A DNA stretch of 64,000 nucleotides, taken from Rhyacophila brunnea. Lineage: Eukaryota > Arthropoda > Insecta > Trichoptera > Rhyacophilidae. The DNA lies in contig JAGYXB010000135.1 in assembly GCA_022495005.1 (NCBI GenBank), forward strand, positions 1,240,001 to 1,304,000. The letters are read 5' to 3'. The first letter of the stretch is position 1. Each line of letters begins with the position of its first letter. The notes below the pieces were generated by a model that was not told where the DNA came from, did no database searches, and worked only from the letters and a program-made list of their open reading frames with translations. Made by a program: the position numbers and the translations under genes. Shown here piece after piece: positions 24,801-38,060 of this stretch.

Positions 24801-27547
24801 AGTGAAGTCTCAAAAAAAATTCGAACCCTTTCCACTATAAGTCATACTTCAACATACTGATGCGGGGCCCAAACTCAAACCAGCTACAAACCAAGACAAT
24901 GTAAAGAAGTTTTAATACTTTAGTAAAACCCAAGAATGCAAGACGAATCCCAATATTATAGTAGCAACTATGTCAAATCCCCGCCAAATGTCAATTATTA
25001 ATGTCACTATCATAATATGTAATGCTAAGTTTTATTAAAGGTTATAGAAATACCATAAATTCAATATTGAAAAAAAAACTACTTTTGACAATATTGAGAT
25101 CCAGTTTAAGACATCTGCCCTTATCTAATTAATGTATTGTCTTTGATATTGAGCTTTTTGTTTCAAGTCATTACATACCGTTTACAATTTTATTACTACC
25201 GTAATCATTATATCAATCGTATAATCAATGGAGAACCATGTTGTTCTATCCTGGAGTAGAATTGGAAATTTGCCTTCACGGAAATATTATTACAGATTAC
25301 AATATTGTAATGTCAGTTATACAATATAAATGTCTTGAATTGTATAAAAAATATTACGAGTGTTTTTTTTCGCAAAAAATGTCCATTTTACACCTAATTG
25401 AAAAGCAGGGACTATGCGAATACTTTTATTTTTATATTAATTTAAAATATTTTTGATTTTTTAACACTGCACCATCTGATCAACGAACCGAGAGATTTCG
25501 CAATCAAAATTTAGCATTTAAATACTCACTTAAACTTTGACAAGATAAGAAAATGAGATGGCAACCGGAAATTAAACTTCGTACGCATGAGACTTATACA
25601 CTTCCGTTGATAACTTCGTGTCGATACATGCGTAACTCCGCGAAATTTTAATAAGCAATCAAAAATATGCATAAATTATTAAGGACTTATATTATTACTA
25701 TCATTAAAATTATAAAACCAATTTAAGTATTAAAGATAAGCGGATATTTAATATGTTGGCAAAGATTGCAAAGTTATTCTATAGTATCTATCTATATGAC
25801 GTAATGAGTTCGATCATTTCAAACAAATATTATACGCCTAAAAAATGAATAGTTAATTTTATTATTTATTCAGTAAAAAATCAGAAAAAATGTATATTAT
25901 TTTTAGTACCTACTACAACAGGCCATGGCCCCTAATGACAATATTATAGAGAAACCAGTGTAGGTAGTAGAGGCAATGAAACAAAGACAAACACCCGGCT
26001 TTAAGAAAATCACGAAATAATCAAACCCGAAGTCCCGGATGAAAGGACAACGTCTTTAATAATTAATATACAAATCACTGTCAAAAATAATCACTGCTGA
26101 CCTGTTAATTATTATTTAATTACCACATTTAAATATCATGTTAATTATATCTAATGGACAGGTAATCCAAACGCGCCAGTCGCATTGTCAGCACTAAATG
26201 AGTTATTAATGTGTTTGAGTAGTCCCAAAACGATTTCTAGAAATACGACGTTAACGACACATCTCAGAAACATACATATTATGTAGAAGAAAAAAAAAAT
26301 GAAAGAAGAATGATGTCGGGCGGAATTCAAGTCCACATACATTGAATGCCCCCTAATGTGTTGTATCAATTTAGCTATATGCAGTTTATCTAATTACAAC
26401 GAAATTAACTAATAGTCATATATCTGAAACGCTTCTCATTTTTTTTATTATCGGCTGGCCTTCGTGGTATTAATCAAAACACCCATAGTTTTTTTTAATT
26501 GTGCATATTTAATAAAAAAAAATGGTACATTCTTAAATCTTGTGAATAATTATTCGTTAAGGACTGTTTATCAAAGCATAAATAATAAATAAACCAGCAT
26601 AATAAGTATTGTATTTTAAACGCTCAATAGCATTTTATTGCAAATAATATTTTTAGGAGGCCTCTACTCTTATCAGTCCTTCAAGGGGGAGTTGCAAACT
26701 TATCGGAGACATTAAATTTCACGTACCTAAAATTACACTTCTACAGAAGATAAATTTAATAAGAAACTCTGTGGGAAAGTGACCAGTAAAAAAAATGTGT
26801 ATAGTATAGAGAAAGGTGCCCCCAACGTTTTCAAATTTGAGGAATGAGTAGACACCGTAGATAGTCGGCTAGGGGTGGACTGCGAAAATTGAGACAGTGT
26901 CACGCAAGAAGATAAAGCACCTATAATTCGAAAAATATTTTTCTCGGAGTAAATTTTTTGAAAGGTTTCCTATTTGACGATGATAGGTGTATGTTTATTT
27001 TCTCAACTCGTAAAACTCGTACAGAAAATACGTTAACAGAACAGGGTATAATAAAAGAAAAAAATATTTTCGATAGTATTACAGTGGTGTATCCAAACCC
27101 TGGTATACCAATTACACATTATGGGGAAACAATAATTAATTGTAGGAGAGCTAATTACTACAATCTTGCAGCATTCCTAGCTTTAAGTGTAACAAAATGG
27201 TCCTAAATATCAATGCAAAAACGACAATGAAGATGTAAATCAGGTTCTTTGGCAATATTCGCTTTATAATGGTCAAATGACCACCCAAACTCAGCCAAAC
27301 ATCAATGCGTTTTTGTGTATGCAAATCTTTCTGAGAGAATGCAACCTGCAAATAAAAATTATAATACTAATTTTAATAATAATTAATGTACCTATAGGTA
27401 CCCTACCTACATAGAAAAAGTTGTGTTTTTTTAGTTATCTAAGTTTTCCCTAGATTCCATAGATAGTCATAGTGGTCGTAGTAGTGACACTAAATGCTTT
27501 ATTAAAACTTTATATAATTAATTAATCCTTTAGTTTTTTATATATTA
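18856..27547. other. Long AT-rich non-coding stretch
   Basis: No conserved gene was recognised. Local points: a G+C-rich patch at 21009-21193 with splice-like borders (see that entry), another at 24020-24190, and one at 26820-26900. The plus-strand ORF at 26958-27206 and the minus one at 27151-27351 match nothing known to me. Inferred intron of the CELF gene. Confidence 0.4.
21009..21193 (-). other. Exon-like open segment, unassigned
   Basis: On the minus strand a catacag acceptor-like word precedes a 185-bp segment that is open in one frame, G+C-richer than its flanks, and ends CATAAG before GTAAAA. The peptide (for example SSGTHPTSVRSLKHCQHC) resembles no family I know and is not part of CELF RRM1. 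It might be an untranslated or alternative first exon, an old insertion, or chance. The polypyrimidine tract is weak. Confidence 0.15.
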
Positions 27548-29972
27548 CTAGCTGAAGTACCCGGCTTCGCACAGGGTTGCTTCGTGGGTATATTTATCTT
27601 AGATATTTAAAAAATAATAAGAGGTAATTGTTTTTTTAATATTAAAATATCTGTATTATACAATATGGCAATATGAAAATAATTCTAATAGGAGTAAATG
27701 TCAAACAAAAGACCACTTAATTAAAATCGAATCCAAAATATGCAAACGTTATTAATGTTATTAATATGTAGTAAAAAAATCTAAATTGCATTGAACAAAC
27801 AAACAATAAACGTTGTATTTTATATAATACTTCCCTAGACACTACAATACTTTAAAAACCTAAACAACTGACAAAAGTTTCATCACAATCGGATGAATAG
27901 TATAGAAACGCATACGAATAGTAGAAGAAGATGATTTCCTAATTCAGAAATCTTTGTGGGTATGCGCATGACAACTCACCAAAGTTTCATTGCAATCGGA
28001 TTAATGGTATAGGAACGCATACGAATAGAAGAAGAAGAAGATGGTTGTACTAATTCAAAAACCTTCGCGGGCGTGCGCACAACAACTGGTCAATATTTCA
28101 TCACAATCGGATGAATGGCATAAGAACGCATACAAATAGAAGAAGAAAAAGATAGTTGTACTAATTCAGAAACCTTTGCGGGCGTGCGCACAACAACTGG
28201 TCAAAATTTCATCACAATCGGATGAATGGCATAAGAATGCATACAAATAGAAGAAGAAAAAGATGATTGTACTAATTCAGAAACCTTTGCAGGCAAGGGC
28301 ACAACACTTGATCAAAATGTCATTGCAATCGGATGAATGGTATAGGAACGCATACGAATAGAAGTAGAAGATGATTTTCTAATTCAGAAATCTTTGTGGG
28401 CATGCGCACGACAACTCACCAAAGTTTCATTGCAATCGGATGAATGGTGTAGGTACGCATTCGAATAGAAGAAGAAGATGATGGTTATAATAATTCAGAA
28501 ATCTTTGCAGGCGTGCGCACGACAACTCACCAAAGTTTCATTGCAATCGGATGAATGGTATAGGAACGCATACGAATAGAAGAAGAAGAAGATGGTTGTA
28601 CTAATTCAGAAACCTTTGCGGGCGTGCGCACAACAACTGGTCAAAATTTCATCGCAATCGGATGAATGGTATAAGAATGCATACAAATAGAAGAAGATAG
28701 AATAGAAGAAAAAAGAAAATAGTTGTAACAATTCAGAGACCTTTGCGGCGTGAGCACAACAGTTGATCAAAATTTCATTGCAATCGGATGAATGGTATAG
28801 GAACGCATACGAATAGAAGAAGAAGATGATTTTCTAATTCAGAAATCTTTGTGGGCATGCGCACAACCACTCACCAAAGTTTCATTGCAATCGGATGAAT
28901 AGTGTAGGTACGCATTCGAATAGAAGAAGAAGATGATGGTTATAATAATTCAGAAATCTTTGCAGGCGTGCGCACGACAACTCACCAAAGTTTCATTGCA
29001 ATCGGATGAATGGTATAGGACCGCATACGAATAGAAGGAGAAGAAGATGGTTGTACTAATTCAGAACCCTTTGCGGGCGTGCTCACAACAACTGGTCAAA
29101 ATTTCATCGCAATCGGATGAATGGTATAAGAACGCATACAAATAGAAGAAGATAGAATAGAAGAAAAAGAAAATAGTTGTGTCAATTCAGAAACCTTTGC
29201 GGCGTGAGCACAACACTTGATCAAAATTTCATTGCAATCGGATGAATGGTATAGAAACGGATACAAATAGAAGAAGATAGAATAGAAGAAGAAGATGGTT
29301 GTACTTATTCAGAAACCTTCGCAGGTGTTGGCACAATTACTGACGAAAATTTTATTGCAATCGGATGAATGGAATAGGAACGCATACGAATAGAAGAATA
29401 TAGAATAGAAGAAGAAGAAGAAGAAGATGGTTGTACTTATTCAAAAACCTTTGCGGGTGTTACCACAACAACTGACGAAGGTTTCACCGCAATCGGATGA
29501 ATGGTATTGGGACCATACGAATAAAAGAAGATAGAATGAAGAAGAAGAAGAAGATGGTTGTACTATTTCAGAAACCTTTGCGGGTGTTAACACAACAACT
29601 GACAAAGGTTTCATCGCAATCGGATGAATGGTATAGGAACCATACGAATAAAATAAAATAGAATGAAGAAGAAGAAGATGATGATGATTTGGGTGTGCAT
29701 AACCACTTACCAAAATTTCATTGCAATCGGACCTTTATGGGTGTGCATACAACCACTTACCAAAATTTCATCGCAATCGGATGAATGGTATAGGAACGCA
29801 TACGGGACAGACACACAGACAGACAGACATATCAGACAGACATTCATTTATATATATACCTATACAGCGCAAGTGCATTCATCACAAGTTTTTATCGCAA
29901 TCGGATGAACGGTATGGCTGCGCATTAAATACGAACAAACAAACACAGAAATATTAATTTTTATATATTAGA
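27548..29972 (-). mobile_element. Helitron-like non-autonomous element packed with a minisatellite (2425 bp)
   Basis: Read on the minus strand it begins TCTAATATATAAAAATTAAT and ends CAGCTAG, between a host A and T. Before the CTAG is an ACCC/GGGT stem around tgtgcgaagcc. The end structure parallels the two coding Helitron copies (both 3' ends read TCAGCTAG), but the interior has no Helitron protein. Most of it (27886-29906) is a tandem array. An ACAGACAGACAG run lies at 29810-29830. Confidence 0.75.
27886..29906. repeat. Minisatellite, about 19 units of about 108-132 bp, with higher-order period
   Basis: The anchor word caatcggatgaatgg recurs at about 27891, 27999, 28109, 28220, 28331, 28439, 28549, 28660, 28786, 28893, 29004, 29115, 29240, 29363, 29495, 29622, 29729 (partial), 29779 and 29903. 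Units carry an acgcatacgaatagaagaagaag stretch and one of several variants before the anchor (ctcaccaaagtttcat, ctggtcaaaatttcat, cttgatcaaaatttcat). From 28331 to 29240 the variants repeat in the same order every 454-455 bp. Longer units contain expanded GAA/AGAATA runs. Confidence 0.92.
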
Positions 29973-29973
29973 T

Positions 29974-32038
29974 TATGTTGCTGTATCGCAGGTATGTCAA
30001 ACTTCAAGTATGTTGTGATATTCTATCAATTATCAAAACTGGTAGTAATCTACTATACGTTTTTTATCGCCATTTATAAACTTAAATAATTGTATTATAT
30101 TTATCTAAAGATAATTAAACAGAAACATTTTGTTTTTGACAATCATAAAAAAATACTAAATTTTTCATTCGCCATGTACTCACTGTATTCGTCATCAAAC
30201 TATTATCCTACTGTGCAAAAAGTCTATTGCTTGATGATAAGGTGAAAATGCGTTTCCATTTAAAATGTAACGATTCGTATCTCCCATTTTTCTCACTCCT
30301 GCGGATGGTTATAAGTGATGCAATATAAATCATATGAAACGGTGAGGATACGCGTGCCTCCTCACAGTTAATTTGAGAATGACTTGAATGAAACATAGTT
30401 ATAATTGTTAATGCCTAATCTTCAAAATCCCAATCAAAAGACTTTATATTACAAAAAATACGTATACACGCTTTTTTACATTTTTACTTTTCAATTACTT
30501 TTTAACTTTCCAATCAACAACATCCTTCACGTGATGGATCGGTGCGTTGGTAATGTTTATTTTATCGTAGCTTTGCAAAGTTTAGTAAAGCTATAGTTTT
30601 CTTTTTGTCAATATAACAATAAAAATAATATCTATATTGTCTAGTCAATGTAGGTATATATACGGTCTGAACAATTGATTAGGTGAAACAAAGTAAGGAA
30701 TCAAATCATTACAATTTCAGTAGCAAATTCACTAGTCAGTGGGGCCTAAAGTAAGTTCCGCATTGCACTCTCCCAGCCCTTATTCACGGCGGGGCCGTAA
30801 AACGAGCATTAAATAATAGTTGGATCCCCGATGTGATTAATTCCGGGTGGGCCGACGGAGTCACACGCCCGGGATAAACATCGATTGTAACCCCTTGGCA
30901 AGCAAACTCTAACATATCAGCTCGCTGAATATTTAACGAACATTCTAATAATAAAGATGTTATGATTTCAACACTCAGGTAGCGCTCTAAATTAAGTAAT
31001 CGATACAGCGAAAGGGAAAATAGCACCTCACTTAGAGATGGAAACATAATATTATTCGACCTACATCGTATTTCATAAGATTCTCCATAGCATAGAACGT
31101 TATTTTGTAGATATCAAATTTTATAGGCTTTCAGTAGGGTAGTTATATTTCTAAGACATTGGATGATATAAACGTACGCAGTACGTACAAAAACGAAATA
31201 CCAAATTGAAAATAGTACGGACAGGACGGTGTACCTATGCAATATAATATAATATGTAGGAGTTCCGAATAATATAAATTATCAGGAAAAGTAAGTCCAA
31301 GAATCAACAAAAAAACTGGACAATATTATTTTATAGTAATCAAGTATTCTGGTAGTATAAAAATATATCCGAAAAGTAAAGCTTAGAGTCATATTAACTC
31401 ACATTTTGCAATTTTGTTATTTTTGAGTTAAATATACCAAACGATTCTAAAGGCATTTATCTATATACAGAAAAATAGTTGGATATCAAAAGTCACTTTA
31501 AACCTCTCGTAGTAAATGATAAACTTTCTCGTAGTGTCCTGTGTGTCTGCAACCTTAGGAGTATTGTATATTATTATATTTAAAATAATTAATGTTAATA
31601 GACTCACTCACTCATTAATATTCAAGGAAGTTCAATACCTTTCTTCTAAATTCAAAAAACAGTGCTCCAGTGGTTTTTTTGCGATTATCTCAAACTCGAT
31701 TTTTGGAATATGTGAGCTAAGACTCTAGGCTAGGTACTAAAATAGTCTCGATTGGGATATGGTCATAAATCAAAACCGACAGCAATACTGCAGCTCTTTT
31801 CCACGCGTACAGGCGTAATATGACTATATTGTGTTAGGCGATTGGCATTTATTTATATCGTTTTTACTTCTACTTCCATATAGCGGAGGTACTCAGCATT
31901 TACCCACTAACCAAATATTTATTTCAAAATTGATTTTTTTACCTAGTCTCTCAAAAGGTTACCGACCACTGATGTAGATAGTGTTTGTTACTTTTTAAAA
32001 TTAAATTAAACCTTAAGTCCAACTCACATTAGATAGTC
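29974..32038. other. Non-coding stretch
   Basis: AT-rich, with a G+C-rich patch at 30740-30910 (cattcacggcggggcc, ccgggtgggccgacgg) that is open on the minus strand but unrecognised. At about 31945-31971 the sequence ends ggttaccgaccactg, the inverse of a hAT-like CAGTGGTCGGTAACC terminus; its partner end was not found. Confidence 0.4.
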
Positions 32039-32129
32039 TAAAAATATTCATTTATTTATTAAATATCTAAAATTATGCCATTAAACATTACACAATTTTA
32101 GATACTTTATAAATAGAAGAATATTTTTA
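32039..32129. mobile_element. Short fold-back MITE, copy 2
   Basis: The TAAAAATATTC ... GAATATTTTTA arms are the same as in the 626-712 copy, with the loop atgccattaaacattacac. The flanks differ from those of copy 1. Confidence 0.6.
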
Positions 32130-32269
32130 TCATCAATTTGTTTAGTCTAGTATTCACTTATTATCGTATATTTTAACGTATACCTATTTGTCTCACTAAG
32201 GTTAAAAATATAAATTAATAATTTAAGAAATACATATTAGTAATAAAATAAAATATAAAAATATTTTTC

Positions 32270-32361
32270 GTAAGTTGGATTCGAACCCACGCCAACAGAA
32301 CCTCAATTCAATTTTTATACAATTACTGAAGTTTTATACCGCTCGGCCACCGTGCTCGTCT
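32270..32361 (-). mobile_element. tRNA-like SINE head (tRNA-Leu/Ser-like)
   Basis: On the minus strand GACGAGCACGGTGGCCGAGC supplies a strong A box and GGGTTCGAATCC a consensus B box, about 55 bp apart. The arms do not pair as a functional tRNA and the middle is A/T-rich, so a tRNA-derived SINE or tRNA pseudogene is favoured. An A/T-rich tail follows below 32270. Confidence 0.65.
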
Positions 32362-34207
32362 CGATATTGTAAAAAAAATGTAATACAATGAGTATCACAG
32401 TAACATTTTGCGTTATACTTGAATTTGGTGCACAGAATTTTATTAATGTCACGGCGAGCGGTAAAACATGTAGATGTTAAAAACTGTGGATTTTAATATC
32501 TAGACTAGAAAGAATGAGTAGGTATGCCTAAACGTTTTGTATATTAATATAAATCAATAGGAGGTACAATAATCTACGGCGTAGAATTGGTTAAGGCTAG
32601 TCTCGTGAGCCGCCAAGGGTAAAATTACCTCACCTGCTTAGCTATTGAGAATATTCTGAATATTTGGGCTGCGACGCTGGTGCCGCAAGGTGCTGATAGC
32701 TTGGCGATTTCAAAATTTATGGTGTCTACCCTCGCCATGTACCCGGGCATGGTTTTATGTATTTATTACGGGCGCGCACACACTTTGCGGGGGACGATTT
32801 AAATTTCAACCCTTGCGTAAATACTTCCTTTGTTGTATTATCGAATTTTGAAATCTGCGCGACGAGAAAAAAACATATGAAAAACACGTACCTATTTACA
32901 GATTTTTTCATATGTCGACGAACTGTAGTACAAAAATACATTTGGTAATACAGATAAGATTATTAAACACATTATTTTGATAAAGTCGCAGTAACATGAA
33001 TAATAAAGTGAACAATACTTTAAAATCTATTTTTGTTTAAAATAACAACCATGAATGTATACAGTTAAGCATCATTAAAAAAATCTCTGAAATAGACTAA
33101 TTAGTGAAGAACATGAAAAAAGGGTTGGACTTGATGTAATTTAAAGACACATTTTTGCATACTGAATACATGTTTTATTAACTTAACTATCTACTTTTCC
33201 CAATACGTACGTCTGGGGGTGTTTCTAATTTCATTCAAAAGCTGATGACTATACATACTATAATTTAAATCAAAGAAAAAAATATTCATAATTCTGATTG
33301 GATAATGTCTATAAAAGGCACTTGAATCGAAATCGGTGACCAGAGTAACTCGTCCGGCAAGCGAAATAAAGATTTTAAATTACCAATCGATACAAGATTT
33401 TTTTTTTCATTTTTAAAAATAATAATTTATAGGATAAATACAGAACTTCATTTATTTATAATTATAGACTCACCATGAACGTTCTAGCCAACTCGATAGA
33501 AAAAGTTTTACAACTACTATATTTTTTATCAAAATAATTATGGCATTATTATAAGGTGATAGATTAGCAAAACTAAGATCAGAATGAGTGACTTGTCATT
33601 AAAGAAATGGCGTTTGACCCTTTTTTAGAATCGATTAATTTTGGCAGATATGACAGATCTCATGAGTAAATACTGAAAACACCTATGAGACGTCTTCTTC
33701 CAGATATGAATCGACCAACAGTAATATTATGACATAACAGTGATTAGCTCTTTTGCCACAACATAATAATTATGGTAAAGTATGAAATAATTACGAGTAG
33801 TAAATAAAATTATACGCAGTTGACAAAAATATACATACTTAATTATATAATATAACAAAAAATATAAATATTACAATAAAAATAAATGCAAAAGCAACAG
33901 AAAATATGAAATATGAAATATTTTAAGACAAATAAATCAACCTAACTAATTAAAAATGCTAACCGAACGATAACACAGTATCTAGCGATGAGAAAATAAT
34001 ACTGTAGGTGATCGAAATAAGAAAATTACGACGATGATAAATAATATAAAAAATAAGTTAATTACCTACCATGTTTCATTCTATGAGGAGAAAATTGTTC
34101 TCTACAGAGTGAAGGTTAATTATTATTAGATATTTTTCACCATGGAATAGTAGTTGTCTAGTTGCTCAATGTATTGCGTCCTTAAACTGGATCAAATACA
34201 CATTTTT
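32362..34207. other. Non-coding stretch
   Basis: A G+C-rich segment at 32580-32830 is open on both strands for about 70 codons but matches no family known to me. The rest is AT-rich. Confidence 0.4.
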
Positions 34208-34265
34208 GCCCAGCTACGGGTTCAAACCTACCTATAAAGGCGTCCGCTCTACGGACTTACTCAAT
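34208..34265 (-). mobile_element. Possible tRNA-like SINE head
   Basis: The minus strand reads AAGTCCGTAGAGCGGACGCC and then GGTTTGAACCCG, plausible A and B boxes 30-35 bp apart. No second copy in the window confirms it. Confidence 0.35.
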
Positions 34266-34899
34266 ATCCGATATTATAATATAATAGTACCTACCTAATT
34301 ATTCCATGACGTCACTGTGTTTTCATAATAAAATACAAAATGTTATTTTAAAGTACTTTTGAAGTAGGCACCAAGATAACGTACTCAAGTTTCCCTATTT
34401 ATATTAAATTCTCGCTTCAAATCTTCCGCATTCAAAAACTCTCTTGGCTTTTAATAAGGCCTCAATGGGAGCTTTTCAGGTTGATGAGTATGCGCTCTCG
34501 GCAACCTACCCTTTACCTTTGTTCGTACGTAATCACCTACACAGGTGCACGGCCGAGGCTAAATACCTGACAATAGCTTTTTTTCCGACGCTTATCCCGC
34601 GCCTATTATTTGGCTTCCCGTTGGCTATTAAACGGCAAAACGATTGCGGTAAACAATCGGAAGGCCTAAAAGGATTGGAATTAAGCTTGAAAAATGTGTC
34701 ATTATTGTTAATTTAAAATAATTTCGGGATGAAACGATTCAGGAAATTGCCTCTTTTACTCGAGTGGCTTTGTTTTTGAAAATATTTACGGCTGCTTTTC
34801 TATAGACACATAGGTACCTAATATTCACTTATCGTTTGTTTTATCACCCAAATTTTTTTTAACATAAAAATACTTTAAAAAAAACATATAATTACCTAC

Positions 34900-35434
34900 T
34901 ATAGGTGGTCGATTTTGAAGACTTAGTATACTTACTACCAGTATAAAAAATATTTAGTATCAAAACTTGTTCGAAAATACTTACTAGTATTTGGAATTCT
35001 ATATAGAGCGGTTGGCGTGCTTATACGACATAAGTCTCATACTAAACTGGAACTAAAACTTAATTCCATATTAGTATTTGAAATATCGGCATCAATAGAA
35101 TCGCTAAAAATACACTGAGTTGGGTTTTTCGCCACACATTTTGTTTTTATGTTATGTTATAATATTTTTGTTAACATAAAATGAATAACAATGATTTTTT
35201 TATTGTAAACTGCGTCACCTCAGTCACCTCACTACATTTTCGAGGGAATAACATACTGCTACATAAAATTTATGACATATTTGTTCATACATAAGATCGT
35301 GAACATCGCGACTTGCGATGATATCATCACAAGTTTTTTGGAACAAGTTTATTGGGCCACACGTACTGAGTATGGGTAGTTTCATCCGATACATGAGTAC
35401 ACAAACTGGTGACAGTATTTCCAACTCATCTCTA
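34900..35434. mobile_element. hAT-type MITE, pair member 1 (535 bp)
   Basis: It aligns along its length with 50998-51696 (shared tggtcgattttgaagact, agcggttggcgtgc, catcaatagaatcgc, ggccacacgtactgag). It begins TATAGGTGG and ends CTCATCTCTA. The flanks TTACCTAC (34892-34899) and TTACTTAC (35435-35442) agree in 7 of 8 bases, fitting a worn 8-bp target duplication. It lacks an approximately 110-bp internal stretch present in the other copy. Non-coding. Confidence 0.82.
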
Positions 35435-35442
35435 TTACTTAC

Positions 35443-37275
35443 ATAAATTATCATGGATTATTTAATTTTCAATAAAAACTTAAGTACCTATCTTTATCAT
35501 AACGTATTATACAAGCATTGAACTATTTGGTGTAATATAAAAAAAATTATAACTATCTAAAAGTATGTGATGACATTAAAATATTTTTCAGAACAATTAT
35601 TGATAATACTTTTCACTACACAAAATCTCGGTTGGTATATTGTACTAGAATGTACATGACTCATAGAGCCATAATGCAATAAAATATGGTCAACCCTTGC
35701 TGAGAAAAAACCTTCTTGTTCACCGTGAGATGATGCAAACTTTTAAGGTGAGTAATATCAGTCAATTTGAGCATCAAACTGAATTTGAGAAATTCCACTC
35801 TGTCAATAGATATAATAATATATAGAAGTATTACCACAGAATATAATCGGCAATTTTTATGTTTAAGTTGAGTATTTAATGAGTTATCAATATTTATATT
35901 TTTACTTAAACTTTATTACAAGGTAAGTAATGAACAAATAGATAATGTGGACTACATGTTATATCGTAGAATCTATAGATTAAATAAAATCTGATTGTTA
36001 CTAAGTTAAAGACCAAACTAAATAATTATATTGCTGTTAGCCATTGAATCAAAAAATATAACTTGCGTGTTTATTTTCAAAGTTGCGAAATCGGTTCTGC
36101 AACCCAAGACTTCATAGATGACCGTTTTATCAACTGTACTACCATGAATGAGACTTAAGTAAATCATAACAAAATATTTTTACATTACCATTAAGATATC
36201 TTAATTATTGTAGGTACATCATTTTCCTATCTGTCAAACAACGCACTAGTTTTCTAAAAAAAAAACTCAATAAAATGATATGTAAGTATAACTCTAGAGA
36301 AATATTTCAGTGTAAATGTATGACATTGATAATTAACTACATACTGAAAACTGTTAAAGACGCTAGTTATTAAAGAACTGGCCAGAAACCATTTATAATA
36401 CAGTGTATAATTGAAAATAAATAGAAGAGTTATCGATAGGTCAAGAGTTAAAGTTAGAGTATCTACGTCAAATGGCCGAGTCCGAAAAGAAATGTGTGTT
36501 TTAGCGTATTTACTGATAACAGAGTACGATAGTATATACCACATGCCTTCTCGGAATTGAGCAGCCGCATTCTTGGCAGGTGGGTAAATTTCATTACAAT
36601 TCTTGAAACTAATTTGTATGTAAAAAAAATAAACTTAGATGTTCCGGGTAAATCAACGTAGTTGCCTGCTACTTGCTCACTTGTTTTTGGATGGTGATCA
36701 AATTAATATAAAGATCAGTGGGTATACTACTACTTATTATAATTAATATTTAAATTTATTCATTATATAATATAATAGTATCTACAGTAATAAATTGACA
36801 GTTATTAAAATTTAGGTGATAACCAAGCTGTAATATTTAAATTTATAAAAATATTAAAGAATTTAAGCTAAAATTTTAAAATAGAAACCGTTTTAATCAT
36901 AATTTAGAGTAGGTAGGTAATATGTAAATATAAATCCATGACTTTTATGTCGAAATAGTTATAAAGATTAGTTTAAAGCCGTTACAAACGTGGCACAAAA
37001 ATAGTTACTTCAGAAGGGACTTGGTAAAAAGCCGATATCAACATAAGTAATGTGTCAGAGGTTTGCTCGCAGACGAAATATGCGGCTTGCACGCTACTTC
37101 TGTCGCAACCGTTTTATTTCTGAATTAGCCAATCTCGACAAATAAAACAATTCATGTTGCCTCAGCTGCCTCATTCTACCCATTTACCCAGACATGTGCG
37201 CAATGAATATACGTAAATATATAATTAAATAATTGTATATTGTAACATATTTGTGTATGGTGCTCTGTTCAAGCG
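35443..37275. other. AT-rich non-coding stretch, nothing recognised
   Basis: Only short chance ORFs. A slightly G+C-richer patch at about 37010-37140 has no recognisable product. Confidence 0.45.
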
Positions 37276-37832
37276 CAGTGATTCCCAACCGGCGTTGGTG
37301 CACCGCGTGAATTCAGAAAAGCTCAACGAAAAAGTGGGTAGGTACATCTTGAAACCTTTTTTACTATTAAACTTAATGTAGGCTCATGACCTGCGTTTAA
37401 GTAATGTAGTATTTATTTGAAAAGTTGACTTTATTTAGATATCGCAACATAGCTATTACAGAGAGAGAAAAAATTGCTGATAACGTGGTGCTAGATCGTA
37501 ATGTGTGTAATCCAAGTGGGAATTTTGTGAAATTTTAAAAATATTTCAAGGGCTATGCCAAAAAATATGTTGGGGACAATGACATTATTAATGGACAACG
37601 CACTCAGTACAGTAGCTAGCAAGTAAATTCACTCATAGCGACATTCGCATGTGCATAGGTAGACGTCACGCAATACCAAACCATTTGAAGCATCGGGAAT
37701 TTATAGCAATATCACCTTTATTGTGATGGCGTTAGAGCAGATTATGCCATTCGGCAGACCCGACAAAAAAGTGAGTGTCATTTTTTTTCCAGATGCTTCG
37801 TCCATATTAATGTCATTGGTTGGGAATCACTA
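37276..37832. mobile_element. hAT-type element, non-autonomous remnant (557 bp)
   Basis: The ends CAGTGATTCCCAACC and GGTTGGGAATCACTA are inverted repeats of the hAT CAGTGNTTCCCAACC type. The flanking octamers ttcaagcg and ttttaatg match at only four of eight sites, so the target duplication is decayed or absent. The interior has no intact transposase frame. Confidence 0.75.
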
Positions 37833-38060
37833 TTTTAATGTATACATCCCTTCCCTACTCTCTACTTTTAGTTGATGAACTTGGTTCATCTTATTTAACA
37901 TTATTATCTTAGTGCATGGTAAATGGTTGTGGGTTCTCGGTTCTCCTATTCAGTAGAATTGCTTTACAGTAATATTAATACTACTATGTACCTATGTTTC
38001 TGAGTTTTTAATTATACGTATTTAATATAGGTGCTAAAAAACCACGTGGTATATGAATAT

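Noticed and set aside
29441..29957. Several 78-90 codon frames on both strands
   Set aside because: They run through the minisatellite and GAA-rich runs of the Helitron-like element.
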